A stretch of 64,000 bases of DNA from Siderastrea radians (GCA_964017195.1 OZ024887.1:59969311-60033310); one strand, 5' to 3'; numbered from the stretch's first letter, positions 1 through 12,678 are shown. Made by a program: numbers and translations. The notes: generated by a model from the sequence alone, not told the origin.

Positions 1-409
1 CAGTTCCCATTCAGACAGTATTTTTTATACATATGAATGACATCATAGAATTAGATTTAAAAGGAATGTTGGTACCCACATGTAGTGTTCAAGGCTTTCA
101 GTCGAGAAAGACACCATGTTCAAGACGCTAAGTAGTGAAATTTAAGACGCAAGACCCTGAAAACCATACCCTGTTAAGCGGCACATACCCGTTTAGGCCA
201 AATTAGGGAGTGCCTTCCCCGAGGGACTGATAGTGCTTTGACTTTCTTTGTCTAAGCAGATATAGTTGTCATTCTATGACTGAAAACTTGTTCACTTGAA
301 TCGTTAACGAATAAACTAGAAGATCTCAGTGATAACTCAGTATAGTGTTACTGGTTGCTACTGAGAATGGCTGACTTTTCCTCTTTTGAATTGTTTGCGT
401 GATCTAATG

Positions 410-622
410 AAAGAGCCAGTGTCACCCAAAGTGCTTTGCGCGCTTGTGTTTTTGTTTTGAAGTTTGGCTGGCGCGTTTGCCGGACGTTTCGCAAATTATA
501 CTGTGCCGCACTTGCCTTTCAGCAAGCTGATATTTACAGTAGTAGCCTCTGAAAATAGTAATATGAAAAATATGAAAAATGCACCTCGGCGCGCAAAGCA
601 CTTTGGGTGACACTGGCTCTTT
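410..622. mobile_element. MITE with 34-bp perfect terminal inverted repeats
   Basis: Bases 410-443 and 590-622 are reverse complements of each other (arms start AAAGAGCCAGTGTCACCC). The 213-bp unit has no coding capacity, so it is a non-autonomous inverted-repeat element. No clean target-site duplication could be read, so the superfamily is not assigned. Confidence 0.75.
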
Positions 623-1606
623 AAATTTCCAAAATAACGGAAACAGAACGCCTCCGAAAGGTTTGAATTTGACCAAAGATTTAAACAGTTTAAACCGCGA
701 TTTAACACTGCATGACTAATCAAGTTTCCATCAATTAATAGCGCTGCCAAAATCGTAAAACCAAAACTAAAGTAATCATGCCTGGATCAGAGCATATAAT
801 ATCTACTGAGCTGTTTCACGTCCTGTTACGAATTTTTTTTCTACATTCTATGAATGAATTTACATCAACCTGGACGTTCCCAGGACTGCACTTTTGCTAA
901 ATTAACAAAACAACATTACAAATTTGTTGTATGAATGAAGCTTAGAATGGTGAAAAAAACAAAGCATTGCAATAATGAGCAGTGATACTTTTTTATGAAC
1001 AGTGAAATTGATATTTGATAGTCTTCCCATTTTGTTTCACTTTAAACCAGAAAAACGCTCCTGCTGTAACTGCTTATTCTGTAATCGCCTTTCCAAAAAG
1101 TTAATAATTTTAACATAAATTTCCATCTTTTCGAACCAAATTTTGTCCATTATTTTTCTTTCTGTAAAAAAAAAATAGATAAACAAATTTTAAAATTGCT
1201 TACTCGTGAATGCCAGATTGTGAACAGATGATTAACTTTTGGTTGCTACAAAAAGTGTGTGCGTGATCAGGTGATTGACCGTTTTAATGCAATCAGTTCT
1301 GTTTTTCTGCACCTCTTGGCTTTACTTCAACAACGTCATTTGTAATGCTAACAGATAATAAAGATAATAAATACAAATAATGTTCAACACTTGGACCGGA
1401 AGGAAAGCCGATTGAGGGGGATAACCCGGGTAAAACGTTGACCAAGGTTTCCGTTTATCTGTCGAAAAGTAGAACTGTTAATTTGAAGAGCTCATGTTGA
1501 CAAAGTTATGAAACAGCATTAAAAATTACACTAAACCCCAACGGGGGAGGGGAACTTCCCGAAGATTTGGATGGGGAGTGCGGCTCGCTTCTGGAAACCC
1601 TTACCC

Positions 1607-1915
1607 TGTTTCAGACCAAAATATGTGATTTTCCCTACCCTATTTCAGACCTGTCCCAAAATGTGATACCCTGTTTCAGACCAGACCCTAACCTTATTTC
1701 GTTTGCATAAGCATTTGAGAAGGGCTTCAAATATATTCCCAACATTAATCAAACCTCAGTTCTTTGGAGAAGAAAATTAACAAAAAGATAGCCTCTTGTA
1801 AGGATCATACCAGATCCCATATCAGAGTGCACAAACCTCACCCTATTTCAGACCAAAATGGTCAAAATCTATTACCCTATTTCAGACCAAAGGCTCAAAA
1901 ACCATACCCTTTGGC
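1607..1915. repeat. Degenerate repeats of an ACCCTRTTTCAGACC motif
   Basis: The motif ACCCTGTTTCAGACC or ACCCTATTTCAGACC recurs at least five times with variable spacing, followed by a related 'aaaaccataccct' phrase that also occurs near 160-190. It looks like a decayed tandem or dispersed repeat; no function is visible. Confidence 0.6.
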
Positions 1916-1980
1916 ACCGCACATACCTATATAGCTTATATAAGGGAGCCCCCCGCCCCGGGCACTAACCTGCCAAAGCC

Positions 1981-2215
1981 CCGTTTCTCGAAAGTCCCAG
2001 ATAACGTTTCGGGCCCGGAAAGCTATTTTATGTGCCGTAAAATTTACCTTATAGATTCAAATTTTGTTGGTTTTTAAAGCCAGTGAGAAGTAAAATTCTA
2101 AGTTGACGAAACAAGTCGAGGGTTTGGGGGCTAAAAGCTACACCATCATTCTCTAGATTTTGATTTTAAAATATAGCTCTGGGCCCGAAAAGTTACCGGG
2201 ACTGTCGAGAAACGG
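1981..2215. mobile_element. MITE with about 35-bp imperfect TIRs
   Basis: Bases 1981-2018 (CCGTTTCTCGAAAGTCCC...) are inverted at 2181-2215 with a few mismatches. The internal 160 bp carry no gene. Non-autonomous DNA transposon; family unassigned. Confidence 0.65.
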
Positions 2216-2495
2216 ACGGCCCAGGATAGCTGAATCCTGCTTTGCACAGTTAAGTCCTGAAATAAGCCCACTGAAAGCTAAAATTTACAGTTACAATACA
2301 TTTACCAAGATGGAGACAAAGCTCTTTGTTCCGAACGACAAAATGTTAACGTGCTTCGTAACAAGAGATCCAGAGATAAAAACAGCCCGTGTTGTCATCC
2401 GTCCAAAGTTCATTTCCTGGAGTGAAAATAATCTTTGTACTTTTTTTGGTCTTTTCGTCTATTGGATAATCCGCTAAGTGGGCGTAACATCTCGC

Positions 2496-2504
2496 ATTTT
2501 ATAA
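2496..2504 (+). promoter_or_regulatory. TATA box of GFP-like gene 1
   Basis: TTTTATAAG lies about 95 bp before the start codon at 2596. The block around it (GTGGGCGTAACAT ... ATAAG) is conserved at the same place before exon 1 of GFP-like genes 3, 4 and 5. In gene 4 the box also reads TTTATAAG; in genes 2/3 and 5 it reads TTGATAAG. Confidence 0.6.
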
Positions 2505-2595
2505 GCACAACGCACAAGTACACTCCCGGCAGTACGTATACTCTGAAGGAGTCCGGCATAGGTTTTCATTGACCAAGGCTTGCATCCTCATCATC

Positions 2596-5436
2596 ATGGT
2601 ATGAAAAATAGGATAGTTTGAATCCATTCGTTGAGGTACAGGGCGCAAAGAATTTCACTGACCAGATCGTTTTCATATTGTTATACTTTACGTTGTTTAT
2701 ATTTCAGCCAAAAAATATTTGCGCGCCAATAAGATTGAGTTGACTTTCGATGAAATTTTATTTGACTCCACCTGGCACCCTTGTAGTAAGAATTGGTTCA
2801 CTTGTAAGTTTCCTGATACCTTCATTTTATGTTTTATTCAACAGAGTAAGATTGCCAACGAGATGAACACCAAAGTCCATTTGGAGGGCTGTATAAACGG
2901 CCACCCCTTCACGGTGGAAGGTGAAGGCAGGGGCAAACCGTTTGAGTAAGTTGGAGTCAGTTTCTAAACACATGGAACTTTAAATGTTGTTTTTAATGGT
3001 GTTGAGACTACAGCGGTCAACAAAGTCGCTAGTTGCTTTGCCCTTTATCCCCCATAGCTTTTATTAGTCATTTTCTAGAGTTATTAGTTTCGCCGCGAAA
3101 TTGAAAAATTCGTGATCATCACCAGCTATGTAACAGATCAAAGGAAGAGAGGAAAGGCTTTGTGGCAAGTTAAAGTAAGATCTTGTTAACGTTAGTGGAT
3201 AAACCTTTTGCGGAAACTTTTATTCAGCCTCAAGTTACCCTAGTAACTTTCTAACAGGCATTTTCTTTAGTTTTCTAATAGCTCTGTTGAGAAATGGAAA
3301 ATTCAACTATTACGTAATACCACCAAGAAGAGAGAAATAGCATTTTGGCAAGTTAAAGTCATAGTTTAGATTTATGAATGGTAAGCTTCTGTCTTTTAAA
3401 TCGCGTTGAGATTGCAATAATAGCCCAAGCAATAATTTGGGGAAACCTTTATTTGGGCCTAGCTGAGTCACGCTATGCCTTTTTATAGTCATTTTATTTT
3501 TTATTTCTATTAGCTTCGCTGCGGAGTTCAACCATTACGTAACGATACAAAGGCCGGGAGAGAAAGAAAAGACGTTATGGCTGCATGGTTACCGAAACAG
3601 CTTGCGCAAGAGGGTCAAAAACAGAAAACAGAAAAACTTCGAGCCCATGTTAAGAGCATACGCCAGCTGCAGTTTTGTGGTTCCCAAAACGTCGGTTATT
3701 CGTTTCGCATGTTATTCCTGAGTATGCTTTTGCCTGATCCTGTGATTTCTCGCTTCTAACGTTAAGTTATAGTTCAAGTATCTTATCATAGTAGGTACTC
3801 ACATACGTGTCGACTCTCCACTAACGTGGGAAAGTAGCAAACTTAAAATCTACTTCAAGTCACTCAGGAATATTTTTCGCTGATCATAATCTTGGGTTTT
3901 GTATTTTGCTTTAGGGGCTTTCAAGTTATGAAGATTCGTGTCACTAAGGGCGCGCCCTTGCCATTTGCCTTTGAAATACTGACTCCAATGATGACGTATG
4001 GCAGCAAACCCTTCGTCCAGCACCCTGCAGACATACCTGACTATTACAAGCAGGCTGTTGAAAATGGTGGATTGTCATGGGAGCGGATCGTAACCTTTGA
4101 AGACGGAGCAGTCATGACAGTTTGCAACCAGTCAACGTGAGTTGAATAACTCTTTTTTACGGCTTGTACAGCATAATGATAGGATAGTGTCGCTCGGTAG
4201 CGTTCATTTCAATGGTCACATGTGTCCCGTCTAGTTTATAGGCATTCCGCCCATCTTTTGTTTAAATACATTTCTACATATGTTATTATATCTTTCTACT
4301 CCAGGTCTTTCTATTAAAATATCAATGTTAGAGTCGTAAAACTAAAACTCAGGGTATTATTTAATTTAGTCTAACACAACGGCGGAAACAACGCATTAGT
4401 TTTCCTTTAAACTGGCTGCAAAGATGGCGAAATTTGAAACACTCATACAGCCAGTTAGGACGCAAAACCATCATTAATACTCGCGAAGTCAGTTGCAGGC
4501 GTTAGGACATAACTGAAATTGTCAATCAAACTGAGATAATAATATCATTCTTTTTTATGTTCCCAGAATGAAAGGCAACTGTTTCCACTATGAAGTCCAG
4601 CTTGTGGGTGTGAACTTTCCTCCAAACGGACCTATTATGCAGAAAAAGGGAGCGGGCTGGATGCCAGTCACGGAGAAGCTGTGCATGAAAGGAGACTATC
4701 TGGTGGGCGAAAGTGACATGACTCTGAAACTTGAAGGAGGTGGTTGTTACACATGCCACTTCAAAACGACTCACAAGTAAGTAACTCTGAGAAGGACTAC
4801 AGTTTGTTAAATTGTTTTTTTCTTGCACTTTCCCAGTTAATTCCTCCCCTTCATATTATGTTAGTCGACTAACATGCAACTGAGGTGCCAATTCTAACGA
4901 AGCTTCACGAGTACTTCGTACAGCGATCGAATCTCGTAACAGTGATCACACTGAAATCAAAACACCCTGAATGCTACAACGAGCAACCCTCTTACTTTTA
5001 AACGAAAGTCCCCATCGTGATTTTACCATCTTTGCTGTCTATTTCCTGATTTATGAAACGAAAAATGTAAATGGAGCGAGCTAATTAGCCTCTAACCGGC
5101 TGTTGAGGGGTGTGCAGGAGAAGGAGGGGATTATTATCTGCAGGATGTTCGCTTCAGAGTTTGTAATGGACGGCCGGGGGTTAATTCTTCTTTCGGGACT
5201 AGGAGGATTACTTTCGAAATGTAACTTTTTCACGAAAAAGACCCTGTACAGCCCACATTGTCACTCATCTGATTCCACTCGTTTTGTTCCTTTGCAGAGC
5301 AATAAATCCTGCAGCTGTCAAGCTTCCTGGATTTCACTATGCTGACCATCTCCTTGAGATCACCAGTCATGACGCGACTTACACCAATGTTGAGCATAAG
5401 GAGACCTCAAAGGCTCGTCATCCCGTCCTGGCCTGA
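2596..5436 (+). CDS. GFP-like protein gene 1 (five exons)
   Basis: Member of the anthozoan GFP-like family, beta-barrel pigments that build their own chromophore. Inferred exons are 2596-2598 (the ATG only, followed by a GTATGA donor), 2845-2945, 3915-4136, 4567-4776 and 5298-5436. They sum to 675 nt, or 224 residues plus stop, the usual family length, and all introns are GT-AG in matching phases. The chromophore triplet is Thr-Tyr-Gly at residues 62-64 (context MMTYGSK). The catalytic Arg (R92 in SWERIV) and Glu (E214 in VEHKE) are present. The single-codon exon 1 is supported because an ATG followed by GTATGA sits in the same position upstream of all the other copies. Genes 2-4 have Gln at residue 62, so this pigment may differ in colour; colour cannot be read from sequence. 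Confidence 0.88.
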
Positions 5437-5545
5437 TCTGCCTCGAGAATGTCCAGCATCGCGTGACGGTTCAGAGAGAAGTCAGCAGCCTCTCGCATTT
5501 TGATGGAGCTAATTAGTGTAATGTTTTATAGCTAGAGATTGAGTA

Positions 5546-5551
5546 AATAAA
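5546..5551 (+). terminator. Poly(A) signal of gene 1
   Basis: AATAAA lies 110 bp after the stop codon of GFP-like gene 1. The surrounding 3' UTR matches the 3' UTRs of genes 2-4, where the signal is read from the opposite strand. Confidence 0.65.
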
Positions 5552-5679
5552 ACTCCATCGGAACATTTATACACTGTGTTGCTAGTTAATTTTGTTTCCC
5601 GGAGATGGCGGTACCTATTCGCTCAAAACAGGGTAAGGGAGGCTGTACTCGTAAGGCGCAATTGACGACCACTGCGTTA

Positions 5680-5885
5680 AGAACACTAATCATGACACAG
5701 ATTACATAAGCGTTGAGGAGTACAAGATCTCAAAGGCTTATCGCTCTCCCCTGGTCGAAAATCCGTCTAGAATGTCTAAAATCGCTGAGTTGAGCAGACA
5801 GCACCCTTTTATCGTGATTGCATGTTCCACCTGATTAGTGTAATGATTTCACAACTAGAGACTGAGCAAAACTCCGTCTGACATG
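5680..5885 (+). pseudogene. Decayed copy of GFP-like exon 5 and 3' UTR
   Basis: The stretch follows the terminal exon and 3' UTR of gene 1 phrase by phrase (aatCATGACacaga, AAGATCTCAAAGGCTtatc, TAGAATGTC, ctgATTAGTGTAATG, ACTAGAGACTGAG). Many substitutions and small indels leave no intact frame. It is a relic of a local duplication that lost exons 1-4. Confidence 0.6.
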
Positions 5886-7055
5886 CAATTTATACATTTT
5901 TGCTAGTGCATGAATAAAAAAGCAGTTAGTCTTGTTTTCCAGGGATCGTATTTATTCGGTTTGCCTGATGTAAAAAAAACTGAAACAAAAACACTTATCA
6001 TAGCTTTCTGACCTCTTAGATTTCTTTTACAGTAGTCCCGTGTTGAAATCCTCGGCCACGCTATGTAAATACTCAACTTCCTCCTCAAAATGTTTACTTT
6101 CTCTGATTTATGGTGTCCCCAATTAGGACTTCGGTGCTAAAATACATTGACACCTAAATAAAGTGATTTATTTTTTATAAAAGAAAAACTGGCGGCTGAA
6201 AGTGCCAATGGTGGAAAGCAATGCCGTACTCGAAATGTGCAAACCAGGAAAAAAACTCGGGTAAAAATATAGACTTTCTTGCAGTCAAGTTTTTAAACTG
6301 CTGTATGAATAACCTGTTATAAAACATCACGATGACCCCTAAGCTGATGGTGAAAATTCATTTTTTCTTTCCTACCCTTCCCCCACCCCGCAAAGGAATT
6401 GTCTTGTCCCCCTTACTCAAGCGTTCCACCCTAGGCAAAGGCTTTGTTAACATTTCTTACGAGGTAATTTTGAAGGGAACATTTGCTTTCAAACTGACGT
6501 GTTTTATAGCTTTCATACGAAGGCTCTTTTCACCCAGACCTATATATATTCTTAATCGTCAATAAATTGTCTTTCCTCTGATGTTAATGATTAACTTATT
6601 GCATAAATTATCTTTATTAACTATTAACTTTATAAGAAGAAAATATATTTATTTTCCTAATTTTTTGCTGTAAATTAAACACCTTTTGCGATCACAAAGG
6701 TGCATCGTTTATGTATATAATTAACTTGTTTAGTAGACTGCACGACACAAACGGTGAAAATTTTTAAAATTAAGGCTTATAAGCGGTGTTTTGTGCTTCT
6801 TTTTGAAAATCATAATTTATGCATAAAATCTTAGTTGCAGAGTATGACAAGAAACAATTTAGTGTGAAAATGATAACAAAGACATCCGCGTAGACCAAAA
6901 TAGCTTTCACAGACGGACTGTCAGGTACAATTTATGTTATTTGGTTCGCTTATGTTGCATACAAGCTAATCCATGGCGTCGCCTTCGCTCTCTTTCCATA
7001 TTTTGCCATAAAACCGTTTCAAGTCGATTGTTTGGATAGCGACACGTGCGACACA

Positions 7056-7223
7056 CGGCTTGTTTGGCACACAAGGGAATCCAGTTGAAACACTTGCAAA
7101 TTGTAGCAAATGGTAAAATTTATTTTACCATTTTAATTTATTTTTATCGCCATATTGTTGCTCTGCGACGCGTGGCTGCATGCGCGTGTTTCAACTGGAT
7201 TCCTTTGTGTGCCAAACAAGCCG
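7056..7223. mobile_element. Palindromic MITE with 38-bp arms
   Basis: Bases 7056-7093 and 7186-7223 are almost perfect reverse complements (arm begins CGGCTTGTTTGGCACACAA), enclosing about 90 bp. This is a foldback-type non-autonomous element. The ORF across it is a by-product of the hairpin. Confidence 0.7.
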
Positions 7224-8945
7224 CTTGGGACTCGCGAGTTCAAATTTGCATCGAAAACTGCATTCCTGAGATGCCTTTGAGTAGGCAACTTGTGCAGATC
7301 ATATGCAGAAACAAATTTTCCATCAGATTCAAAAGTTTATGCTGGATTTTAATGGTGAGGCCGCTGACGCGAATGAGTCAAAATCAGGTCAAATCAAACT
7401 ACAAAGACTGTTCTTTCGAAAACCGGGATTCTTTCGTCAAAGGCAGGAGGTTAAGCGTATTAATTTTTGGTGAAATCCCAAGGCGGTCGGTAATTTGAGG
7501 TTCTTGAAATTGCAGGCCTTGTGAGTATATAAATATTTATAGAGCAGGTCAAACTTCAAGTTTCTAAAACCGCCTCCCGGAGCTTAAAATCGGCAAACTG
7601 AGCCCATAACAACAAACATTAACACAGTGTTCATGTTTCTAAGCGTTTTTGTTTGATTTTCCTTCGTTGAAAAAGCTGTAATTATGGTATTCACAAAATC
7701 CTTTGTACACAACCGAAGCGGCTATTAATATACAGCTAGCACAGGTCCGCAACACAAACGGAGGATGGTAAGCCTGTGGTCATACGGCTGGATTTTGAGG
7801 GGGGGGGAATGAAAAAGACTAGTTTCCAGTCCCTTCCTAGCGCTTAGTCTGTTATATTTGATATTCTCTAAGCTTCTTGTATTTCTTTTCCAGGATAAAA
7901 TCATTTCTTTTAACAGTTGCAGCAACAAATGACCCAAAAGAAAACTCACGTTGGCTTTTAACTAAAGATTTTAAAATATTGTCTTTCTCTTCTGAAAACT
8001 GTAAGAAGCCATAGGCCTGCAATGCGCGCAGAACCGACAAAGTCTTCTTTAGACTCACTTACTCTCTTAGGATTACAGCAACAAACGCTGAAATTTGACC
8101 AAATGAAAAGGCGACCAATACCCTGGAAAGGAGGTCAACTGAATAATTCACCCTCTCCTCACCAAACCGATAGCTCCGCAGACTATGCTCACAGCCTCAT
8201 TCTTCACTCAAGATCATTTTTCGCTGTCCGTTGGTCGGTCTTCCCCAAAACCATGACCAAAAAGGCCGTCACAACTCTCAAAACAGATGCATTTCAATAA
8301 ACCGGCGATAGAATTCTCAATAAAGTAACCACATCCTTACGATTGATTGGGCATCTTAACAGCCCAGAATTTAACTCGGTTCAAAATCAAAAGAAAAGCA
8401 GAAAAATTAAAAAGACTAACTGGTATATCCTTCTTTGCCGCTTATACTATCCAAGAAGATCCAGCTACGTGGTTTGACACGTAAATAAAGTTTCTTACTT
8501 ACTTACTTACCCGTTGATTTCGCTTCTCCTGAATCCTCTCTCAGTTAGTTCCCAGTCACTGACCTCCACCATTCTCGACTCTAGTGTCTTCGGTCGTTGT
8601 TTTTGGCGGTGCTGTACAAAAACTAGAAGAGCTCCGGGAACGAAATGGGATATCCACGTGTTCCCGACTCGGACACATTCTTTCCCGCGATTAGCATAAG
8701 ATCCCTTTAGCCTGAGCCCCCTTGGGCACCTTATGAGGTTTACACAATGTACTTTTACCGACGCCGACACTCGTACCAGGCCCACTCTGAGAATCGACCT
8801 GCCCTACCACTTTTCCGCTTTCCCTTCCTACATAGTCCGAATTCGTCGGTTAAGAAAATGACTTATTTGAACATGACTTCGGTTCAAGAAGATTACGTTT
8901 GTCTCTATGGCATATACCGTTGCACCTGAGTAAATCATTCCTTAA

Positions 8946-9149
8946 CCCTCTAAGTCCTTACAGTGACGAAAATGAAATTTCTCTTTACATTATCACTACT
9001 TGGTCAAACATTCAAGTAATGAGAATTAAGAAAGTGCAAGAATAAGATGTTTTGATATTGAGACAAATTCTCCTTACTAGTTCCATAAGAAATGTATGGA
9101 GTATACAGTATGGAGAATATGCATTTTTATCAGTGAGGGCATAAAGGGT
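8946..9149. mobile_element. piggyBac-like MITE (TTAA flanks)
   Basis: TTAA at 8942-8945 and 9150-9153 brackets a 204-bp unit beginning CCCTCTAAG and ending ATAAAGGGT, with inverted inner phrases (CAGTGA / TCAGTG). CCC...GGG ends with TTAA target duplications are the piggyBac signature; the unit has no coding capacity. Confidence 0.5.
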
Positions 9150-9180
9150 TTAATATAGCTTTTTCAGCGGTCATTTTAAT

Positions 9181-9382
9181 TCAGGGGCAGATCCAGGATT
9201 TTTTCAAAGGCAGGGGGGGACTGATTAGTTAATCGGCAGTTTCGTGCAAAACAACAATATTCTATTGTTTTTGTGATGAACTGAAGCGATAGACACGAGA
9301 AGTCAGACAAGTTCAAAGGAGTTCCCAAAGAGGGGGGAAATGCACCCCCCTCAACCCTCCCCCTGGATTCGCCTCTGCAATT
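9181..9382. mobile_element. Possible MITE with degenerate inverted ends
   Basis: CAGGGGCAGATCCAGG at the left and CCTGGATTCGCCTCTG at the right are inverted and enclose G- and C-rich runs. The arms are short and imperfect, so boundaries are approximate. Confidence 0.4.
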
Positions 9383-11825
9383 CCAGTCTTACGGTGTCTT
9401 ATAAAGTCTTACAAAGACAATTAATTTTATGGCTGGAATAATGGAACAAAGGTCGTTAACTGTTTAATCACGAAACGTAACTAATTAAAAAAGGACAAAA
9501 TTTTCTGTGACTTGGCAAACAGAAAACAAAAGAAAAGCTTTACTTTATGGAATTTATTCAACAAGAAAGCTATTCCAGTTATATATAATACGCAATTTTC
9601 TTACAAGACAATTAGACTGACCGTATATGCTATGTTTCACGGAAAGCAAAAGGTTGGGAAACATATATATCCTTCTTTTAAAGTCTTATCCAGCATTTAC
9701 CATTGCTTAGAAATTGGAACGTGTGAGTTAGGGGCGCAAACATATATATATATTTTTTTGTTGGGGGGAGGGGCGAAAAAAATTTTCACCAAACTCAGAT
9801 CAGATTTTTTATCAAGCACGTGCAAATACTTGCTAAAGGGCCGGGCATTGCGATATGTTCTATAATATCACAGCTCCACTGCAAGAAAGTCCTTGTTTTT
9901 ACCCGAGTTTTTCCTGCTTTCCGGCCGCATTTCGATTACGGCTTCCCTTTCTGCCATGTGTTCCAATCGCACTTTCAGCCGCGAGTTTTAGCCAGTTATT
10001 TTGTTTGTTACATCAAGTAAGCTGAATAAGAAAAAATAAACTGTTTTGAGCTTATAGGTACCCCTAACCTTTAGGAAACAAAATTAACTAGCGACACAGT
10101 GAATAAATGTTCCGATGGAGTTTTATTTTTTCAATGTCTAGCTATAAAAACATTACACTCAAAAGCTCCATCAAAATGAGAGGCTGCTGTCGGTTTCTCT
10201 CTGATAGTCACGCGACTCTGGACATTCTCGAGGCAGATCAGACCATGGGGGAATGACGAGCTTTTGAGAACTCCTGATGTTCGACATTAGTATAATCCGC
10301 GTCATGTTTTGTAATCTCAAGGCGATGGTCAGCATAGTGAAATCCAGGGCATTTGATGACCGCTAGGGCTGCAGGATTCATTGCTCTGCGAAGGAACAGA
10401 ACACCTGGAATCAGACACTGTAAGTTGTACAGGGTCTCTTTCAGAAAAAAGGTGAAATTTCGAAAGTAATCCCACTACTCCCGTAACCCGTTCTTTAATT
10501 CGTTAAACATTTCAGATAAAAAGCGCCTGGTAATTTCACCTTACAAAAGTTACGATGGTGACCTGTAAAAAAAGGAGGGATAATCTTTGTAACTTTTCTA
10601 GGGTGTTTAAATTTTAAAGTGATCACCGTTTGAGATTTTACCGCACGGACTCGCACGAATTTGTTCCTAGTGGATGTCAGTGGACTTGTTTCTAAGCGAA
10701 TGAGGGGGATAAATTATCTAAAAAGGTGGGGGGGGGGGTACACCTCAAGGAACTGCAGTCCTTCTCAAAGTCACTTACTTGTGAATTGTTTGGTAGTCGC
10801 ATGTGTAAAAACCACCTCCTTGAAGTTTCAGAGTCATGTCACTTTCGCCCACCAGATAATCTCCTTTCATGCACAGCCTCTCAGTTACTGGCATCCAGCC
10901 CGCTCCCTTTCTCTGCATAACAGGTCCATTTGGAAGAAAAGTTGACGCCCAAAAGCTGGAATTCCTAGTGGAAACAGTAGCCTTTCATTCTGTACCAATA
11001 AAAAAAGGACATCATTCTTTCAGTTGATCGATAATTAGTTTTCACGGATTGGATGGGTGGACTGCCTCGGTAAACTAGACAGAATACAAATGACCATTAA
11101 AATAAACGCTGAGCGACACTATCTTTTGCTGCTGTTTATTATGCTGTACAAGATCGTTCTAAGTTTTATGACTGTATGTGAAACCTTCTTCGCCAAAACA
11201 CTTTTCTTTTCTTAAATATTTTTCAAAACGATTTTTTTCTTAGTGAAATTTTTCGGGTTTTCTCTGATTTGAGCTAGGATATTCACGCGCAAAATACACA
11301 ACAAGGGTTATTGAACTTACGTTGACTTGTTGCAAACCGTCATGACTGCTCCGTCTTCAAAGGTTACGATCCGCTCCCATGACAATCCATCATTTTCAAT
11401 AGCCTGCTTGTAAAAGTCAGGTATGTCTGTGGGGTGCTGGACGAAGATTTTGCTGCCATACTGAGCCATCGGAGTCAGCATTTCAAAGGAAAATGGCAAG
11501 GGCGCGCCCTTAGTCACACGAAACGTAGCAGTTTGACAGCCACTAAAGCATGAGACAAAATCGAAGATTGTGATCAGCGAAAATATTCACAAGTCACTTG
11601 ACTTCATCAAGTCAGATTTTAATGTGTACAGACGCGTACGTGAATATCTACTACGATAAGATACTACACTATAAGCAAGAAAACACAGGCTCCGGGAAAG
11701 CATATGAAGCTAACCCGACGTTTTGGGCAACACAAAACTGCTGGCGTATGCGTACCCTCGTGATGTTTTGGCAACCTTGGCATAATCACTTTTCTTTTCC
11801 TTCCTGGCTTTGTGTCGTTACGTAA

Positions 11826-12615
11826 GGGACCATTCATTTTTTATGGGGTGGGGGGGGGGGGGGGCTGGTGGGATTTGATGGGTAGTACTAGTAAAATATA
11901 ATGACCCCTCTATATTAGAATTTTTTACCTGCCCCCCCTTGTTGTCCTAAATATTTGAGATGACCCCCCCCCAAAAAAAAACAAAAGGAAAAAAAGAAAG
12001 TGATAAAGTAAATGTAAAACTTGTCAAGCTTATATTAAACAGTCACTTTTAACACTCAAGTCCTGCAGGAGTAAATGTCTTTATTGACAAGGCAATTTTC
12101 TGGTAGGGGTTCCAAAGGTATCTTCCTCTGGAAAATTTTGAAAATCTAGAGATGCTCTAATGCAATTTGCTGCATTCTGAAGTACATAAACAGACAATTC
12201 CTGCCGGTAATGAAAGCATTATTTTGGCAACTGTTATCAGTTGTTCAGTCGTTAAAGAATCAGGCCAGCAGAGGCAAAAAAAGAGTTGACATCCCCCTGG
12301 CTGTATTTTGTAATGAAACAGTTGTTGGGATAGAGTTGTCGTTGGGTGTATAATAAAGTAGGGGGGTCCAGGGGCATTCTCCCCCGGCAAAATTTGAATT
12401 TTCAGAACCTTAGAAACGCTATTTTTGGCCTTCTGGCACCGGATGTTTGCATTATTACAGACGCTGTCACTACTAAGAGGTATTTTTTTTGGTGACCCCC
12501 CCCCCTTTACACACCATATTTTTTGGCTGGCCCCCCCTTTTGAAGCCATATTTTTTGGCATGGCCCCCCTCAAATCCCACCAGCCCCCCCTACCTCATAA
12601 AAATTGAACGGTCCC
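11826..12615. mobile_element. Harbinger-like non-autonomous element, unit A copy
   Basis: TAA at 11823-11825 and 12616-12618 flank a 790-bp unit beginning GGGACCATTCA and ending TGAACGGTCCC, with long imperfect TIRs rich in G- and C-runs. The 3-bp TAA duplication fits PIF/Harbinger. The orthologous intron of gene 4 lacks the element and has a single TAA at 55759-55761. Internal frames show no transposase. Confidence 0.7.
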
Positions 12616-12678
12616 TAATAGTTGAATTTTAAACTCCGCAGCGAAGCTAATTTTAAAAAAAATTAAATAAGATGACTA

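Larger units (their letters stand above)
1..2495. other. Gene-free 5' flank with small repeats
   Basis: No coding region can be supported here; open frames are short and lack domains. The stretch holds two short inverted-repeat elements (410-622 and 1981-2215) and a block of degenerate 15-mer repeats (about 1607-1915), with the rest AT-rich unique-looking sequence. Confidence 0.6.
5886..10121. other. Gene-free stretch between gene 1 and gene 2
   Basis: AT-rich sequence with three MITE-like elements (7056-7223, 8946-9149, about 9181-9382). The 7046-7498 and 8022-8300 open frames run through repeats and show no recognisable domain, so no gene is called. From about 9430 onward the sequence resembles 44150 onward, i.e. 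the older 3' flank of a GFP-like gene. Confidence 0.55.

Noticed and set aside
7046..7498. 150-aa open frame
   Set aside because: Runs through a palindromic MITE; no domain and no splice or promoter context.
10790..10995. Reading gene 2 as functional through alternative splicing of exon 4
   Set aside because: Exon 4 encodes core barrel strands; skipping it (210 nt, in frame) would remove about a third of the barrel.
12157..12573. 138-aa minus-strand frame in the Harbinger-like element
   Set aside because: No transposase or DNA-binding motif; built on G/C homopolymers that vary between copies.
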